From the NCBI RefSeq assembly GCF_009176975.1, contig NZ_WEZG01000006.1, positions 124,001 through 188,000 on the forward strand: 64,000 nt of DNA. Reading direction: 5' to 3'. The DNA is from Aureimonas psammosilenae. GTDB taxonomy: Bacteria; Pseudomonadota; Alphaproteobacteria; Rhizobiales; Rhizobiaceae. This document shows positions 25,322 through 34,576 of the stretch, piece by piece. The notes under the pieces were generated by a model, which worked only from the letters and a program-made list of their open reading frames with translations, did no database searches and was not told the origin of the DNA. The position numbers were made by a program, and so were the translations under genes. The number at the start of each line of letters is the position of its first letter. Within the stretch, counting starts at the first letter, position 1.

Positions 25322-26983
25322 TCAATCCCCAAGTTCCACGGGCTTGAGTTCCTCCCACCGGTCGCCAGGGCCGGGATTGGCGGCGTGAGAATGGCCTCCG
25401 AGATGGGCCATGACGCCCCAAACGGCGTTGAGCGCCGTCTGCACCGCCCCTTCCGCCCAGCCCGGCGTCCAGGACACGTCGTCGCCCGCGATGAAGAGGC
25501 CGCGCTCGGACAAGGGCATGTCCTTCTGCATGAAGTGCGAATACATGCGGTGGTTGTAGCGATAGTGGCCGGGCATCGCGCCCTTGAAGGCGCCGAGGAA
25601 GTTCGGGTCCGCTTCCCAGGACACGGTGATCGGGTCGCCGATGATGTGGCTGGCGATGTCGAGCGTCGGATAAATCTGGCGCAGAGCCGCCAGGGCGAGA
25701 TCCACCCGCTGATCGACGCTGAGCGGCAGCATCTTCTGCGCGTCCGACATCCAGGAATAAGCGAGGCAGATCACGCCCGGCCGTCCTTCGCCATTGTCCA
25801 CGAGATAGGTGCCGCGCGTCAGCCGGTCGGTCAGCGTCATCGACATGGCGTCGCGGCCGGTCAGCGGGTCCTTGTCGCGCCAGAAGGGGCGGTCCACCAT
25901 GATGAAGGTCTTGGAGGCCGGCATGTAGCGTGTACGGTCCATCGCCATCCAGAGCTTGTGGCTGAAAAGACTCTCGTCCGTGCGGATGGAGGTCGTGAGC
26001 AGCCAGCTCTGGCAGGTGGCGATCACCGCCTTGAAGGGCTCGACGCGCCCCCAGCGATCCGTCACCTCGATCCGGCCGTCGGGAAGGCGTTTGAGCGCCG
26101 AAACGCCCGGTCGCGGCGCGCCGGCATGAAGGGTGGCGAGCGAAGTGCCGGCGGGCCAATGGGCGATCCGGTCCGGGCATTTGCGCCAAAGGCCGTGGGG
26201 CACCTTCGCCGCGCCGCCGACGATGAGATGCTGGTCGGCGTCGAATTCCAGCGCGTTGACGCGCAGGATCTCCAGCATGGAATTGGGAAAATCGGCGTCC
26301 CAACCGCCGGTGCCGAAGCCGACCTGCCCGAAGACCTCGCGATGCCGGAAGGACAGGCGCTGGAAGGCGTCCGACGTGGTGACGAAGTCGTAGAAGGTGC
26401 GCTCGTCCCAAAGCCGGACCAGGGGCTCCCATAAGGCGCGCACGGCCTCGGCGTCCCTCGCGCGGATCGCCCGGCGCATCGCGGCGAAGGAAAAGGCCTC
26501 TTCCAGCGCTTCCTCGTAGGCCGAGGCGACTTCCGAGAAGAGCGGCGGCAGGTCGGCAAGGGTGCGCGCATAGAAGGCCTCGCCTTCCAGCTCGATCACG
26601 GTGGAGCCGGCGGCGGGCGTCAGAGGATTAGGGAAGGGGCGCGTCGGCAGCCCCAGCGCGTCGACATAAGAGAAAAAGGTCGAGGACGAGCGCGGAAAAC
26701 GCATTCCGCCGAGTTCGGCCACGATATCCTCGGTGCCCTCGAAGCGCTGGCTGCGCAGACGCCCGCCGAGATGCCCCGCCTCGTAGACCACGGGCTTCAG
26801 CCCGAGGCGCATCAGTTCGAAGGCCGCGACGATGCCGGCCATTCCGGCGCCGATCACCGCCACCTCCTCGCCGTGGCGTTCGGGCGGCATTTCGCCGAGC
26901 CCCGCCGGATGGCGCAGCCAGCGGTCGAAATCGAAGGGGAAGTCGGGGCCGAAGCTCGCCCCGCTTTGAAGGTGGACGGTCAT
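25322..26983 (-). CDS. Flavin monoamine oxidase family, tryptophan 2-monooxygenase-like
   Basis: The 553-residue flavoenzyme has the FAD-binding 'VAVIGAGMAGIVAAFELMR' near residue 41 and 'AELGGMRFPRSSSTFFSY', like the 'AEMGAMRFPPS' of IaaM. The C-terminal FAD motif is 'GLFIAGDDVSWTPGWAEGAVQTAL', close to IaaM's. IaaM converts tryptophan to indole-3-acetamide, a step to the plant hormone IAA; relatives include lysine 2-monooxygenase. No amidase (iaaH) gene is adjacent, so the substrate remains uncertain. The ATG at 26983 yields a normal length. Confidence 0.85.
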   Translation of the reverse strand: MTVHLQSGASFGPDFPFDFDRWLRHPAGLGEMPPERHGEEVAVIGAGMAGIVAAFELMRLGLKPVVYEAGHLGGRLRSQRFEGTEDIVAELGGMRFPRSSSTFFSYVDALGLPTRPFPNPLTPAAGSTVIELEGEAFYARTLADLPPLFSEVASAYEEALEEAFSFAAMRRAIRARDAEAVRALWEPLVRLWDERTFYDFVTTSDAFQRLSFRHREVFGQVGFGTGGWDADFPNSMLEILRVNALEFDADQHLIVGGAAKVPHGLWRKCPDRIAHWPAGTSLATLHAGAPRPGVSALKRLPDGRIEVTDRWGRVEPFKAVIATCQSWLLTTSIRTDESLFSHKLWMAMDRTRYMPASKTFIMVDRPFWRDKDPLTGRDAMSMTLTDRLTRGTYLVDNGEGRPGVICLAYSWMSDAQKMLPLSVDQRVDLALAALRQIYPTLDIASHIIGDPITVSWEADPNFLGAFKGAMPGHYRYNHRMYSHFMQKDMPLSERGLFIAGDDVSWTPGWAEGAVQTALNAVWGVMAHLGGHSHAANPGPGDRWEELKPVELGD

Positions 26984-27044
26984 GGAACCGGCTTACGATT
27001 CCATGGGCGCCCCGGCAACCGCGAAGCGTGCCGGGGCGACGCCG

Positions 27045-29204
27045 TCAGGCGGCCTCGGCGAAGGTTTCGTCGAAGTCGGTTTCCTCGGCGAAGGCGACGC
27101 GGAAGCGGCTGACCATCTCGGACAGGTGCTTGGCCTCGTCCGTCAGGGAGCGCGTGGCGGCCGTGGTTTCCTCCACCATCGCCGCGTTCTGCTGCGTGAC
27201 CTTGTCCATCTCGTCCACAGCTTCGTTGACCTCCGCCAGGCCGCTTGCCTGTTCGCGGGCGGAAGACGCGATGGCGGACACGACTTCGTTGATCTTCAGG
27301 ACGCGCGCCGCGATGCGCGTCAACGCCTCGCCGGCCTGATCCACCAGGGAAACGCCGGCGGACACCTGCGCGGAGGATGCCGCGATGAGGTCCTTGATCT
27401 CGCGAGACGCTTCCGCCGAGCGTTGCGCAAGCGCACGAACTTCCTGCGCCACCACCGCAAAGCCCCGGCCCGCTTCGCCGGCCCGTGCGGCTTCGACCCC
27501 GGCATTCAGCGCCAGAAGGTTCGTTTGGAAGGCGATCTCGTCGATCACCGAGATGATCTTGCCGATCTCGGCGGAAGAGCGCTCGATCGCGTCCATCGCC
27601 TTGATGGCGTTCGCCACCGTCGCGCCCGAGGCTTCCGCATCCTTCTTGGCTTCCGACACGGCGTCCTGCGCTGTTCTAGCGCTGTGGGACGTTTGCCGCA
27701 CGGCGGCGGTGATCTCGTTCAAGGCGGCCGCGGTTTCCTCCAGCGCCGCCGCCTGCTTTTCCGTGCGGCGCGACAGGTCGTTGGAAGCGTGCCCGATCTC
27801 GCGCGATCCCGAAGCGATGCCGCCCGCCCCGGTGGCGACACCTGCCACCGCCGATTCCAGCGCCGCCATGGCGGAGTTGAAGTTCAGCCGGAGGGTTTCG
27901 TATTCGCCGGGCATGCGCTCGCCGATGCGGGTGGTGAGATCGCCTTCGGCAAGGGCGCGAAGCCCGACGCCGAGGCGCGCCGCCACGAAGGCGCGCTCGG
28001 AAGCGATGGCCTCGGCGGCGGCCTGCGCTTCGGCCGCGCGCTTGGCTTCCTCGGCTTCGCGCCGCTCCGTTTCCGCACGCGCTTCCAACTCGCGCCGCTC
28101 CACCGCGGCGTTCTTGAACACGGCCATCGCGCCGGCCATGGCGCCGGTTTCGTCGCGCCGCTTCGTGCCGGGGATCTCCACGGAAAGGTCGCCTTCGGCG
28201 AGCCGCCCCATGGCTGCCGTCATGGCGCGGATCGGCTTCACGATACCCCGCCCGATCAGGATCGCGACCACTGCTCCGAAAACAAGGGCGAGCCCGGCGG
28301 CGATCATGGTGACGCGCTGGGAGGTCGATGCCAGATCACCGGCCGAGGCTTCGGTCTCGTCCATCCTTGCGATCTCTCGGTCGCGAATGGCGGCGATCTC
28401 GAGGCGGATCGCTTCGCCGAAGGCGGCCTGCTCGGCAATGGCAGCGGTGCGCGCGGCGATCGCCTCGCGCATGTTCTTCAAGGACGTGAAAAGGGTGCCC
28501 ATGTTCTTGCGGCCATCCACCACCAGCGGATGGTTGGCGATCTCGCCCATACGTCGGAACTGATCGAACTTGCGCTCCGCATCGCGAAGGGCGGCCTGCG
28601 CGCCCTCCCCTTCCTCCGGATCGCCCGACACCACGAAGGAGCGCATCAGCATGCGCGCCGTCAGCACCCGGTCCTGAATGGTCGAAATGGCGGAAGCATC
28701 GTCGAACTGGGCGCCGAGCCGCACCATGTCGGCGACCGTGACGGACAGGGCGGAAACGGATGCGGCGGCGAGCGTCGACGCCTTATCGGCAGCCGCCTGC
28801 ACGGCCTCGACGCCCGACGCGCTCTTCAAGGTCCGGTCGTAACCTTCCACGATGCGCGTGCGAAGGGCGGTCCAGGCGGCGGCCTCGTTTCCTTCCGCCT
28901 TCTCGACGCGCCGGTCGAGGCTCGCCTTCACCGCGCCGTAGCTCGCCTCCACGGCCTGCAGATGAGAGGGCGAATCGTCGAAAACGAACTCGGCCACGGC
29001 GAAACGCAGATCGCCGAGCCGCGCCGTCACGTCGTCCGCGCCCGCCACGCTGTCGGCCTGGCGTCCGAACCCCTCGAAGGCATGGCGCAGCATGTCGATG
29101 CGCCCGGCGGAATGAACCGCCATGACGAGAAGGATCAGAAGCACCGCTCCGAAGCCGAGGGTGAGGCGGGCGCCGATGCCGGAAAGAAGGCGGTTGGACG
29201 TCAT
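27045..29204 (-). CDS. Methyl-accepting chemotaxis protein
   Basis: The 719-residue receptor has TM1 at about residues 13-32, a periplasmic four-helix ligand domain to about 325 and TM2 at '[23 protein letters not shown]'. A HAMP domain ('[24 protein letters not shown]') and a second HAMP-like unit ('[21 protein letters not shown]') precede the kinase-control hairpin, whose tip includes '[20 protein letters not shown]'. No C-terminal CheR/CheB-tether pentapeptide of the NWETF type is seen. An alternative ATG at 29255 overlaps the stop of the upstream binding-protein gene (ATGA), and the two genes form one transcript in either case. Confidence 0.94.
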   Translation of the reverse strand: MTSNRLLSGIGARLTLGFGAVLLILLVMAVHSAGRIDMLRHAFEGFGRQADSVAGADDVTARLGDLRFAVAEFVFDDSPSHLQAVEASYGAVKASLDRRVEKAEGNEAAAWTALRTRIVEGYDRTLKSASGVEAVQAAADKASTLAAASVSALSVTVADMVRLGAQFDDASAISTIQDRVLTARMLMRSFVVSGDPEEGEGAQAALRDAERKFDQFRRMGEIANHPLVVDGRKNMGTLFTSLKNMREAIAARTAAIAEQAAFGEAIRLEIAAIRDREIARMDETEASAGDLASTSQRVTMIAAGLALVFGAVVAILIGRGIVKPIRAMTAAMGRLAEGDLSVEIPGTKRRDETGAMAGAMAVFKNAAVERRELEARAETERREAEEAKRAAEAQAAAEAIASERAFVAARLGVGLRALAEGDLTTRIGERMPGEYETLRLNFNSAMAALESAVAGVATGAGGIASGSREIGHASNDLSRRTEKQAAALEETAAALNEITAAVRQTSHSARTAQDAVSEAKKDAEASGATVANAIKAMDAIERSSAEIGKIISVIDEIAFQTNLLALNAGVEAARAGEAGRGFAVVAQEVRALAQRSAEASREIKDLIAASSAQVSAGVSLVDQAGEALTRIAARVLKINEVVSAIASSAREQASGLAEVNEAVDEMDKVTQQNAAMVEETTAATRSLTDEAKHLSEMVSRFRVAFAEETDFDETFAEAA

Positions 29205-29251
29205 GGGAATTCCCGAAGGAGACGTGAGGCGGGAAGGCGTGGGCACGGCAC

Positions 29252-30265
29252 TCATTGCGTCGCCCCGGGATAGTCCTCGATGTTCTTCGCGGTGATCATC
29301 GCCTGCGGGGAAACGATCCAGGGCGGGATCGGCTGGCATTGGAGAAGGCGCAGCGCGGCTTCAACCGCCAGCGCGCCTTCTTTTTCGGGAAAGCGCGCGG
29401 CCGTACCCTTGATCGAGCGCGCCTTGACCCCCGCCATGGCCGCCGGCTCGCCGCCCGTGCCGACCACCGAAACGTCGCTGATGCGCCCCGACGCTTTCAG
29501 GGCATCCACCGCGCCGAGCGCCATCTCGTCGTTTTCCGCATAGATGCCCTGGATGTTCGGATAAGCGGTCACGAGGCGCTGCACTGCCTCGCGCGCCTTG
29601 TCGCGTCCCGCGCCCGGCTCGATGCTGTCGGCCAGAACGAGGCTCGGATAACGCACGAGTTCTTCCGAAAAGCCCTTGGCGCGGTCGGCGTAAGGAGCCG
29701 ATGTCGACGGCCCCTGCAACCGCCCGACCGTCGCACCGAGCGGGTAGAGTTCGTGCAGAAATTCCGCCGACATCGCGCCGAGACGGGCCTGATCGGCATC
29801 CACCGAAAGGCGGGCGGCGGGCGACCTGGCGCCGATCGCGATCGTCGGAAGGTTCTTTGTCCGGGCTTCCTCCAGAACGGGCTGGAGGTCGGCGACGGAC
29901 ACAGGGGACACGAGAAGAACGTCCGGCGCGCCGGCCAGCGCGCTTTTGGCGACCTCCAGCCGCGCGGCATCCGAGGACGGATCGGCGGGGGCGACGACAT
30001 CGACGGTGAGCCCGAGTTCCGCGCCCCGCGCCTTCAACGCCCCGATCATCCGGCGCTGGACCGGGTCCTCGGTGGAGGGCGCGACATAGACCGCGCGAAC
30101 CGGGCGCTCGGTCCGCGCCACCTTGCCGAACATGCCGTTCAGTTCGGAGGCCTGGACGCGCGCATTGGGAGCGAACCTCTTGGCCGGGCAGGAGGGCGAT
30201 GCGAGAGCCACTGACGCGAAGGCCACGGTGGCGAGAAGGGAAAGCGCGAAAGCGCGAAGGGGCAT
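29252..30265 (-). CDS. Periplasmic sugar-binding protein (RbsB-like, Peripla_BP_4)
   Basis: The 337-residue secreted protein has a signal peptide ([22 protein letters not shown]) and a type I periplasmic-binding fold: '[30 protein letters not shown]', '[14 protein letters not shown]' and '[24 protein letters not shown]'. RbsB-type proteins bind ribose, galactose, AI-2 and other sugars. No permease or ATPase gene is present; the next gene is a chemoreceptor overlapping or abutting it. That context suggests a receptor-presenting ligand sensor rather than a transport component. The ligand is unknown. Confidence 0.87.
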   Translation of the reverse strand: MPLRAFALSLLATVAFASVALASPSCPAKRFAPNARVQASELNGMFGKVARTERPVRAVYVAPSTEDPVQRRMIGALKARGAELGLTVDVVAPADPSSDAARLEVAKSALAGAPDVLLVSPVSVADLQPVLEEARTKNLPTIAIGARSPAARLSVDADQARLGAMSAEFLHELYPLGATVGRLQGPSTSAPYADRAKGFSEELVRYPSLVLADSIEPGAGRDKAREAVQRLVTAYPNIQGIYAENDEMALGAVDALKASGRISDVSVVGTGGEPAAMAGVKARSIKGTAARFPEKEGALAVEAALRLLQCQPIPPWIVSPQAMITAKNIEDYPGATQ

Positions 30266-30471
30266 GAGTGGACCATGCGTCGCATCGTTGAACAGCCTCC
30301 AACGTTGAGGCCAGTGTTCTAATTGGTTCCTAATCGAGGCATCGTGCCGGCGGTCGAACTGCCTGCATGGTTTCCTCGAAGTATATTAGGGGCGAAACCA
30401 TCTTCACCGAACGCCGCCCTGGAGGATGTCCTCACGCGCTGTTCGCCGAACGGTCGGGATGTCGAAGGAAA

Positions 30472-30978
30472 ATGAGGGCGCTCGCTTCCACCATCCGCGT
30501 CGCGGTGCCCGAGGATGCCGCCGCTTTGGCGACGATCCATGCGGCCGCCTGGCGATCGGCCTATGCGGGCATCATTCCTTATCGCAGCCTCGGGGGCATG
30601 ATCCGGCGGCACGACGCGGCATGGTGGGAAAGCGCCATCAAACGCGGCGCCGGCCTTCTCGTTGCCGAATTCGAGGGCGTACCCTTCGGCTATGCGAGTT
30701 TCGGCGCGACCCGCACGGGACACCCGGCGGCGGCGGGTGAGATCTACGAACTCTACCTTCTGCCGCACTATCAGGGCATCGGCTTCGGGCGGCAGCTCTT
30801 CGCGAAGGCCCGCGCCGTTCTTCGCGAGCGCGGCCTGTCGGGGCTTCTGGTCTGGGCGCTGGCTGAGAACACCAACGCCCTCGCCTTTTATCGAGGGCTC
30901 GGCGGCCGCGAGATCGGGAGGGCCACCGAGCGCTTCGAAACGATGCCGGTGGAGAAGATCGCCTTCGTTTGGCGCTGA
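30472..30978 (+). CDS. GNAT-family N-acetyltransferase
   Basis: The 168-residue protein has the RimI-like fold: 'IRVAVPEDAAALATIHAAAWRSAYAGIIP' at the N-terminus, 'EIYELYLLPHYQGIGFGRQLF' as the acetyl-CoA loop and 'LLVWALAENTNALAFYRGLGG' near the end. This is the common small-molecule or protein acetyltransferase type in rhizobia, with no known substrate. The ATG at 30472 is three bases after AAGGA; a longer frame from 30367 has an N-terminus unlike the family. Confidence 0.9.
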   Translation: MRALASTIRVAVPEDAAALATIHAAAWRSAYAGIIPYRSLGGMIRRHDAAWWESAIKRGAGLLVAEFEGVPFGYASFGATRTGHPAAAGEIYELYLLPHYQGIGFGRQLFAKARAVLRERGLSGLLVWALAENTNALAFYRGLGGREIGRATERFETMPVEKIAFVWR

Positions 30979-31108
30979 GAAGCTTGGCGCTGAGAAGCCT
31001 TGATTCTTATGGCTCATTCACCTCAAGGCAAGTTGGAAGGCGCGTTGACATTGCCGTGTTCGCCGGTTCCGGCTAAGTCCTTCGGCGACGAAAACGGAAG
31101 CGAACATC

Positions 31109-31654
31109 ATGCGCATCGACGCGATCCGGCGCGGCAACAACCCGCCCCATGACATCAACGTGATCATCGAGGTGCCGGTCGGCGGCCACCCGATCAAGTA
31201 CGAGATGGACAAGGAGGCAGGCGCGCTGTTCGTCGACCGCTTCCTTTACACGCCGATGACCTATCCGGGCAATTACGGCTTCGTGCCGCACACGCTGTCG
31301 GACGACGGCGACCCGATCGACGTTCTCGTGGTCAACACGCGCCCGCTCTTTCCCGGCTGCGTCATCAACTGCCGCCCGATCGGCGTTCTCGTGATGGAGG
31401 ACAACAAGGGCCAGGACGAGAAGGTGATCGCGGTTCCCTCGCCGGAACTGACGCAGCGCTACGCCCATGTCACGAACTACGATCAGTTGCCCGAGATCAC
31501 GCTGAAGCAGATCGCGCACTTCTTCGAGCACTACAAGGATCTGGAGCCCGGCAAGTGGGTGAAGATCGGCGACTGGGGCGGCGCCGACATGGCCCGCAAG
31601 CTGATCGAGGAAGCCGTGGTGCGCGCCGAGGCCGAAAAGCAGGCCAAGGGCTGA
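31109..31654 (+). CDS. ppa: Inorganic pyrophosphatase (family I)
   Basis: The 181-residue cytoplasmic enzyme hydrolyses pyrophosphate and pulls biosynthetic reactions forward. Metal-binding motifs are intact: '[29 protein letters not shown]' contains the Glu, Lys, Arg and Tyr residues, and '[11 protein letters not shown]' is the family PROSITE pattern. The length is typical of hexameric bacterial enzymes. A strong intrinsic terminator follows. Confidence 0.98.
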   Translation: MRIDAIRRGNNPPHDINVIIEVPVGGHPIKYEMDKEAGALFVDRFLYTPMTYPGNYGFVPHTLSDDGDPIDVLVVNTRPLFPGCVINCRPIGVLVMEDNKGQDEKVIAVPSPELTQRYAHVTNYDQLPEITLKQIAHFFEHYKDLEPGKWVKIGDWGGADMARKLIEEAVVRAEAEKQAKG

Positions 31655-31677
31655 TCTGTTTCTCGGTTGGAAACGCG

Positions 31678-31704
31678 AAAGGCGCCTTCGGGCGCCTTTT
31701 TTTT
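31678..31704 (+). terminator. Intrinsic terminator of ppa
   Basis: AAAGGCGCC and GGCGCCTTT form a perfect 9-bp stem closed by TTCG and running into eight T's, 24 bases after the stop. It touches the 3' end of the convergent DUF167 gene. Confidence 0.92.
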
Positions 31705-31985
31705 CATGGAAGGGCGGCGAGACGCTCCAAAGCTTCTGCCAGCCTGCCCGGCTCGCCCGTCGCCGCCACCATCTTCAACCGGCCCCGCGCGCCGGTCTCC
31801 AGCGTGAAAGCGCCCTTCGGCAGGCCGGTGGCGCTCGCCAGACAGCGGATCAGCGCTGCATTCGCCTCGCCCTCGTGCGGCGGCGCCCTCACCTTCACGG
31901 CGAGCGCTTCTCCGTCACCGAAGAGGGTGCGGCCTTCCACGCGATCCATAGCGGATTTCGGCGTCAGCCGGACGCGCAGCAGCAA
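31704..31985 (-). CDS. DUF167 (YggU) family protein, N-terminus possibly disrupted
   Basis: From the TTG at 31985 the frame gives 93 residues with the DUF167 core 'LRVRLTPKSAMDRVEG', 'AVKVRAPPHEGEANAALIRCLA' and 'LETGARGRLKMV'. The fold is known (YggU) but the function is not. The same frame continues upstream of the TTG with plausible family sequence (PFAEIRNGR) yet has no ATG, GTG or TTG before a stop. An ATG at 32016 sits one base out of register. A one-base gain near 32008-32013, real or a sequencing error, would explain this. The gene follows a yggT-like gene, as in E. coli. Confidence 0.82.
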   Translation of the reverse strand: MLLRVRLTPKSAMDRVEGRTLFGDGEALAVKVRAPPHEGEANAALIRCLASATGLPKGAFTLETGARGRLKMVAATGEPGRLAEALERLAALP

Positions 31986-32025
31986 CCGGCCGTTGCGGAT
32001 TTCCGCGAAAGGGCATCGCGCCCCG

Positions 32026-32328
32026 TCAGAAGCCGGAATAGGCGACCGCCGGATAAGCGTAGCGCAGGATCACCTGCTGAAGGAAGAAGATCAGCAGGAG
32101 CACCACGAGCGGCGACAGGTCGATGCCGCCGAGATCGGGCAGAACACGGCGGATCGGCCGGTAAAGCGGCTCGGTCATCCGAAAAAGAAAGCCGCCGATC
32201 GCGTCCACGAACTGGTTGCGCGAATTGACGACGTTGAAAGCGTAGAGCCAGGACAGGATCGCCGAAAGGATCACCAGCCACCAGACGATGTTGAGAACGA
32301 GGAGGATCACATCGAGAACGGCGAGCAT
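32026..32328 (-). CDS. YggT family membrane protein
   Basis: The 100-residue protein has two hydrophobic segments, '[22 protein letters not shown]' and '[18 protein letters not shown]'. They are separated by '[25 protein letters not shown]', the signature of the YggT family (PF02325). Relatives affect osmotic-stress tolerance and, in Gram-positives (YlmG/SepG), cell division. It sits directly upstream of the DUF167 gene, a pairing seen across proteobacteria. The stop is 10 bases before the ATG at 32016 that probably belongs to that gene. Confidence 0.93.
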   Translation of the reverse strand: MLAVLDVILLVLNIVWWLVILSAILSWLYAFNVVNSRNQFVDAIGGFLFRMTEPLYRPIRRVLPDLGGIDLSPLVVLLLIFFLQQVILRYAYPAVAYSGF

Positions 32329-32448
32329 CGAGGTCTTTCGGCCTGTTGCGGGTCGTCGTCATGTAGCGAGCGCCCTGTCCCGCCGCAAGCGCCGCGCGTC
32401 GGCATGCTTGCCCGAAGCTTGCCAAGGCTCGGACGACCACGCGAAACG

Positions 32449-32478
32449 CTTGACACCGGCCCCCGCCACCCCCTAAAA
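32449..32478 (+). promoter_or_regulatory. Promoter of the tRNA-Ala gene
   Basis: CTTGACA (-35) and CTAAAA (-10) are separated by 17 bases, and the -10 ends 18 bases before the tRNA. This fits the alphaproteobacterial housekeeping consensus CTTGAC-N17-CTATAT. Confidence 0.65.
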
Positions 32479-32496
32479 GCCCCTTCACCGGTGGAC

Positions 32497-32572
<76 letters not shown>

Positions 32573-32812
32573 TTTCACCGTTTCAGCAATAGCGAATATG
32601 TCGGAGACGAACTGCGAACGCGCGGTTTCGCTCGGCTTTCTTCGTTTCGCAATCGTGCTTTCCTGTCGCTCCAACGATCTTTGCAAGGCATGCGCGCCCG
32701 GACGTGCACCATTGCCTATGCAGGCTTTGCCCCGCCAGCGGCCGGAACTTCGCCGAGTTCGAGAGAGTTTTTCCCGGCCGGAAGACCGCGCTTCCGATAA
32801 GCGCCACTCCCC

Positions 32813-33427
32813 TCAGGACGCCTCGATGCCTCGTCCCATCATGGCCTCCACCAAGGCGAGGACGGCCATGTCGGGGTCCATTTCATCCGTTTTCAGGTGG
32901 ATGTCCGGCTTCTCGGGATGCTCGTAGGCCGAGCCGATGCCGGTGAACATCGCCAGCGAACCGGCGGTGGCGCGCGCGTAGAAGCCCTTGGGATCGCGCG
33001 CGGCGCAGGTGGACAAGGGGGCATCCACGAAGACTTCCAGGAACCGCGACGCTCCGACCGTTTCCTTGGCCCGGTCGCGGTCGCGGCGGTAGGGCGAGAT
33101 CAGCGAAACGAGGACGATCAGGCCGGCATCGGCCATCAAGGCCGCGAGATGGGCGACGCGGCGGACATTCTCGCTTCGCTCGGCGTCGGTGAAGCCGAGA
33201 TCGGCGTTGAGGCCGCAGCGCAGGTTGTCGCCGTCGAGGACCATTGTGCGAAAGCCCCGGCCATGAAGGGCGATGTCGAGCCGGTCGGCGAGCGTGCTCT
33301 TGCCGGCGCCCGAGAGACCCGTCAGCCAGACCACGAGCGGGACCTGTCCCATGCCCTTGGCGCGGCAGGCCGGCGTCACCCGCATCCGGTGCATCGGCGT
33401 CGTTATTTGGTTCTGGTCATCCGGCAC
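32813..33427 (-). CDS. cysC: Adenylylsulfate (APS) kinase
   Basis: The 204-residue kinase phosphorylates APS to PAPS, the sulfate donor. It shows the P-loop 'GLSGAGKST', 'VLDGDNLRCGLNADLGF', 'RSENVRRVAHLAALMADAG' and 'FVDAPLSTCAARDPKGFYARA', the APS-binding stretch. The GTG at 33427 gives the conserved 'R-x-x-K-G' lead-in before the P-loop; an ATG at 33352 would drop it. It lies 24 bp after a sulfotransferase gene on the same strand. No ATP sulfurylase (cysN/cysD or sat) is present here, so APS comes from elsewhere in the genome. Confidence 0.94.
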   Translation of the reverse strand: MPDDQNQITTPMHRMRVTPACRAKGMGQVPLVVWLTGLSGAGKSTLADRLDIALHGRGFRTMVLDGDNLRCGLNADLGFTDAERSENVRRVAHLAALMADAGLIVLVSLISPYRRDRDRAKETVGASRFLEVFVDAPLSTCAARDPKGFYARATAGSLAMFTGIGSAYEHPEKPDIHLKTDEMDPDMAVLALVEAMMGRGIEAS

Positions 33428-33451
33428 GCAGAAGGCTCTCCACCGGCTGTT

Positions 33452-34267
33452 TCATGCCGAACGATCGATGTCGAAGCCGAAGCGCCGCTCGGTCGCGGGG
33501 TCGAGCTGCGAGCGGATGAAGCGTGCATCCTCGGGCGACAACGGATCGTAGCGCTTGGGGACGAAGCGGTTGAAGCCGTTGCCCTTGTAGGTTTCGAGAA
33601 CCGCGCAGTCGCCGAGCGCCGGGCGTGCGAGAGCCTCGCCGATCATGTCGAGGAGGTCGTTCGGGCGGTTGGCGAGGATGTCCTGGTCGATCAAACAGAG
33701 ATTGTGGGCGCGAAGGCTCAGATCGCTCCACGAGGCGAGTTTGGCGGCCCGCTTGCGCAAAGGGTTGGCGAAGCGGCGGCCGGTCGCGGGATCGCGCTCG
33801 TGCAGCATTTCGCGGTTGTGCATCGGATGCGTCCTATCGATGCCGCCGACTTCCGAGTCCCAATAGCTGTGCCATTCCGTTCGGATGAAGTCGGCGAAGG
33901 GAAGCGCCTTCACGTCGGGATGGGCATGCCACGGCTGCCGGTAAAGGCTGCGGACCCAGTCGAACGGGTCGCGGGCGATCACCGCCACCAGGACATCGCT
34001 CGGGAACAGAACCTGCTCGGGCACGAACCAGTGCTTGAAGCCGTAACGGTCCGTGACGGTCTCGGCCCCGAAATTCGCGGCAATCAGCTTGGTGAGAACG
34101 TTGGTGCCGCTGCACCGCTGGCCGAAGACCTGAACCTGACGGACCGGCGTCGCGGCGCGCTTCAGAAGGCTGAGGCCGGGCGCCGGCGTCAGCCAACCCG
34201 GCTCGTCGCTGCTTTGCGCCACGGTGTCGGAAGGATGATGCACGTCTCGGCGCTCGCTCGTGGACAA
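33452..34267 (-). CDS. Putative PAPS-dependent sulfotransferase
   Basis: The 271-residue protein has the two PAPS-binding elements of sulfotransferase folds. The 5'-phosphosulfate loop is 'VFGQRCSGTNVLTKLIAANF' (about residues 46-65) and the 3'-phosphate motif is 'IARDPFDWVRSLYRQ' (about 96-110). The acceptor could be a glycan, lipid or other molecule; sequence does not say. The downstream neighbour, APS kinase, makes PAPS, which strongly supports the call. The start is unsure: TTG 34267 or GTG 34243; neither has a good ribosome site. Confidence 0.75.
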   Translation of the reverse strand: MSTSERRDVHHPSDTVAQSSDEPGWLTPAPGLSLLKRAATPVRQVQVFGQRCSGTNVLTKLIAANFGAETVTDRYGFKHWFVPEQVLFPSDVLVAVIARDPFDWVRSLYRQPWHAHPDVKALPFADFIRTEWHSYWDSEVGGIDRTHPMHNREMLHERDPATGRRFANPLRKRAAKLASWSDLSLRAHNLCLIDQDILANRPNDLLDMIGEALARPALGDCAVLETYKGNGFNRFVPKRYDPLSPEDARFIRSQLDPATERRFGFDIDRSA

Positions 34268-34576
34268 TGGGGAACGGCGCGCATCAGTAGTTGCCGCACG
34301 CTTGCGACGTCAGATGACAGACAGCCGCATCGCCCATCTTGTCCACAATGCGAGACAAGCGGATGAACCCAAGGCGCTGCGAAATGCAGGCGTCGGAAAC
34401 GGATGGAGGCCCAGACAGCAGGGGAAGGCGGCCCTGGCTGGCGTGTTTCCTGTCGATGGTATCGAAATCACCTTCAGATGGTCTGTCGCCAACGTCGTCA
34501 TGGCAAGCTATGATCGCTCCGCGCGGCGTTCATGGTGAGTGCCGACGCTTCCACCGACGCACTTCGAAAGTATTCC
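34268..34576 (+). other. Intergenic region between divergent sulfotransferase and cspA genes
   Basis: No convincing gene, RNA or promoter consensus is seen in these 309 bases. It presumably holds divergent promoters and the cspA leader. Short open frames here lack ribosome sites and family similarity. Confidence 0.5.

Noticed and set aside
26982-29273. 763-codon plus-strand open frame opposite the chemoreceptor gene
   Set aside because: Reverse-frame artefact; the minus-strand frame has complete TM, HAMP and signalling domains.
31045-31078. TTGACA as a -35 element for ppa
   Set aside because: The only TAA-containing -10 candidate (CTAAGT) is 22 bases away, too far for a normal sigma-70 spacer.
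32573-32812. Attachment-site duplicate of the tRNA-Ala 3' end
   Set aside because: No second copy of the tRNA 3' sequence was noticed by eye in the window, and no integrase gene is present.
34268-34576. Short open frames between the sulfotransferase and cspA genes
   Set aside because: No ribosome sites, no recognisable sequence, and the frames run into or across the cspA start.
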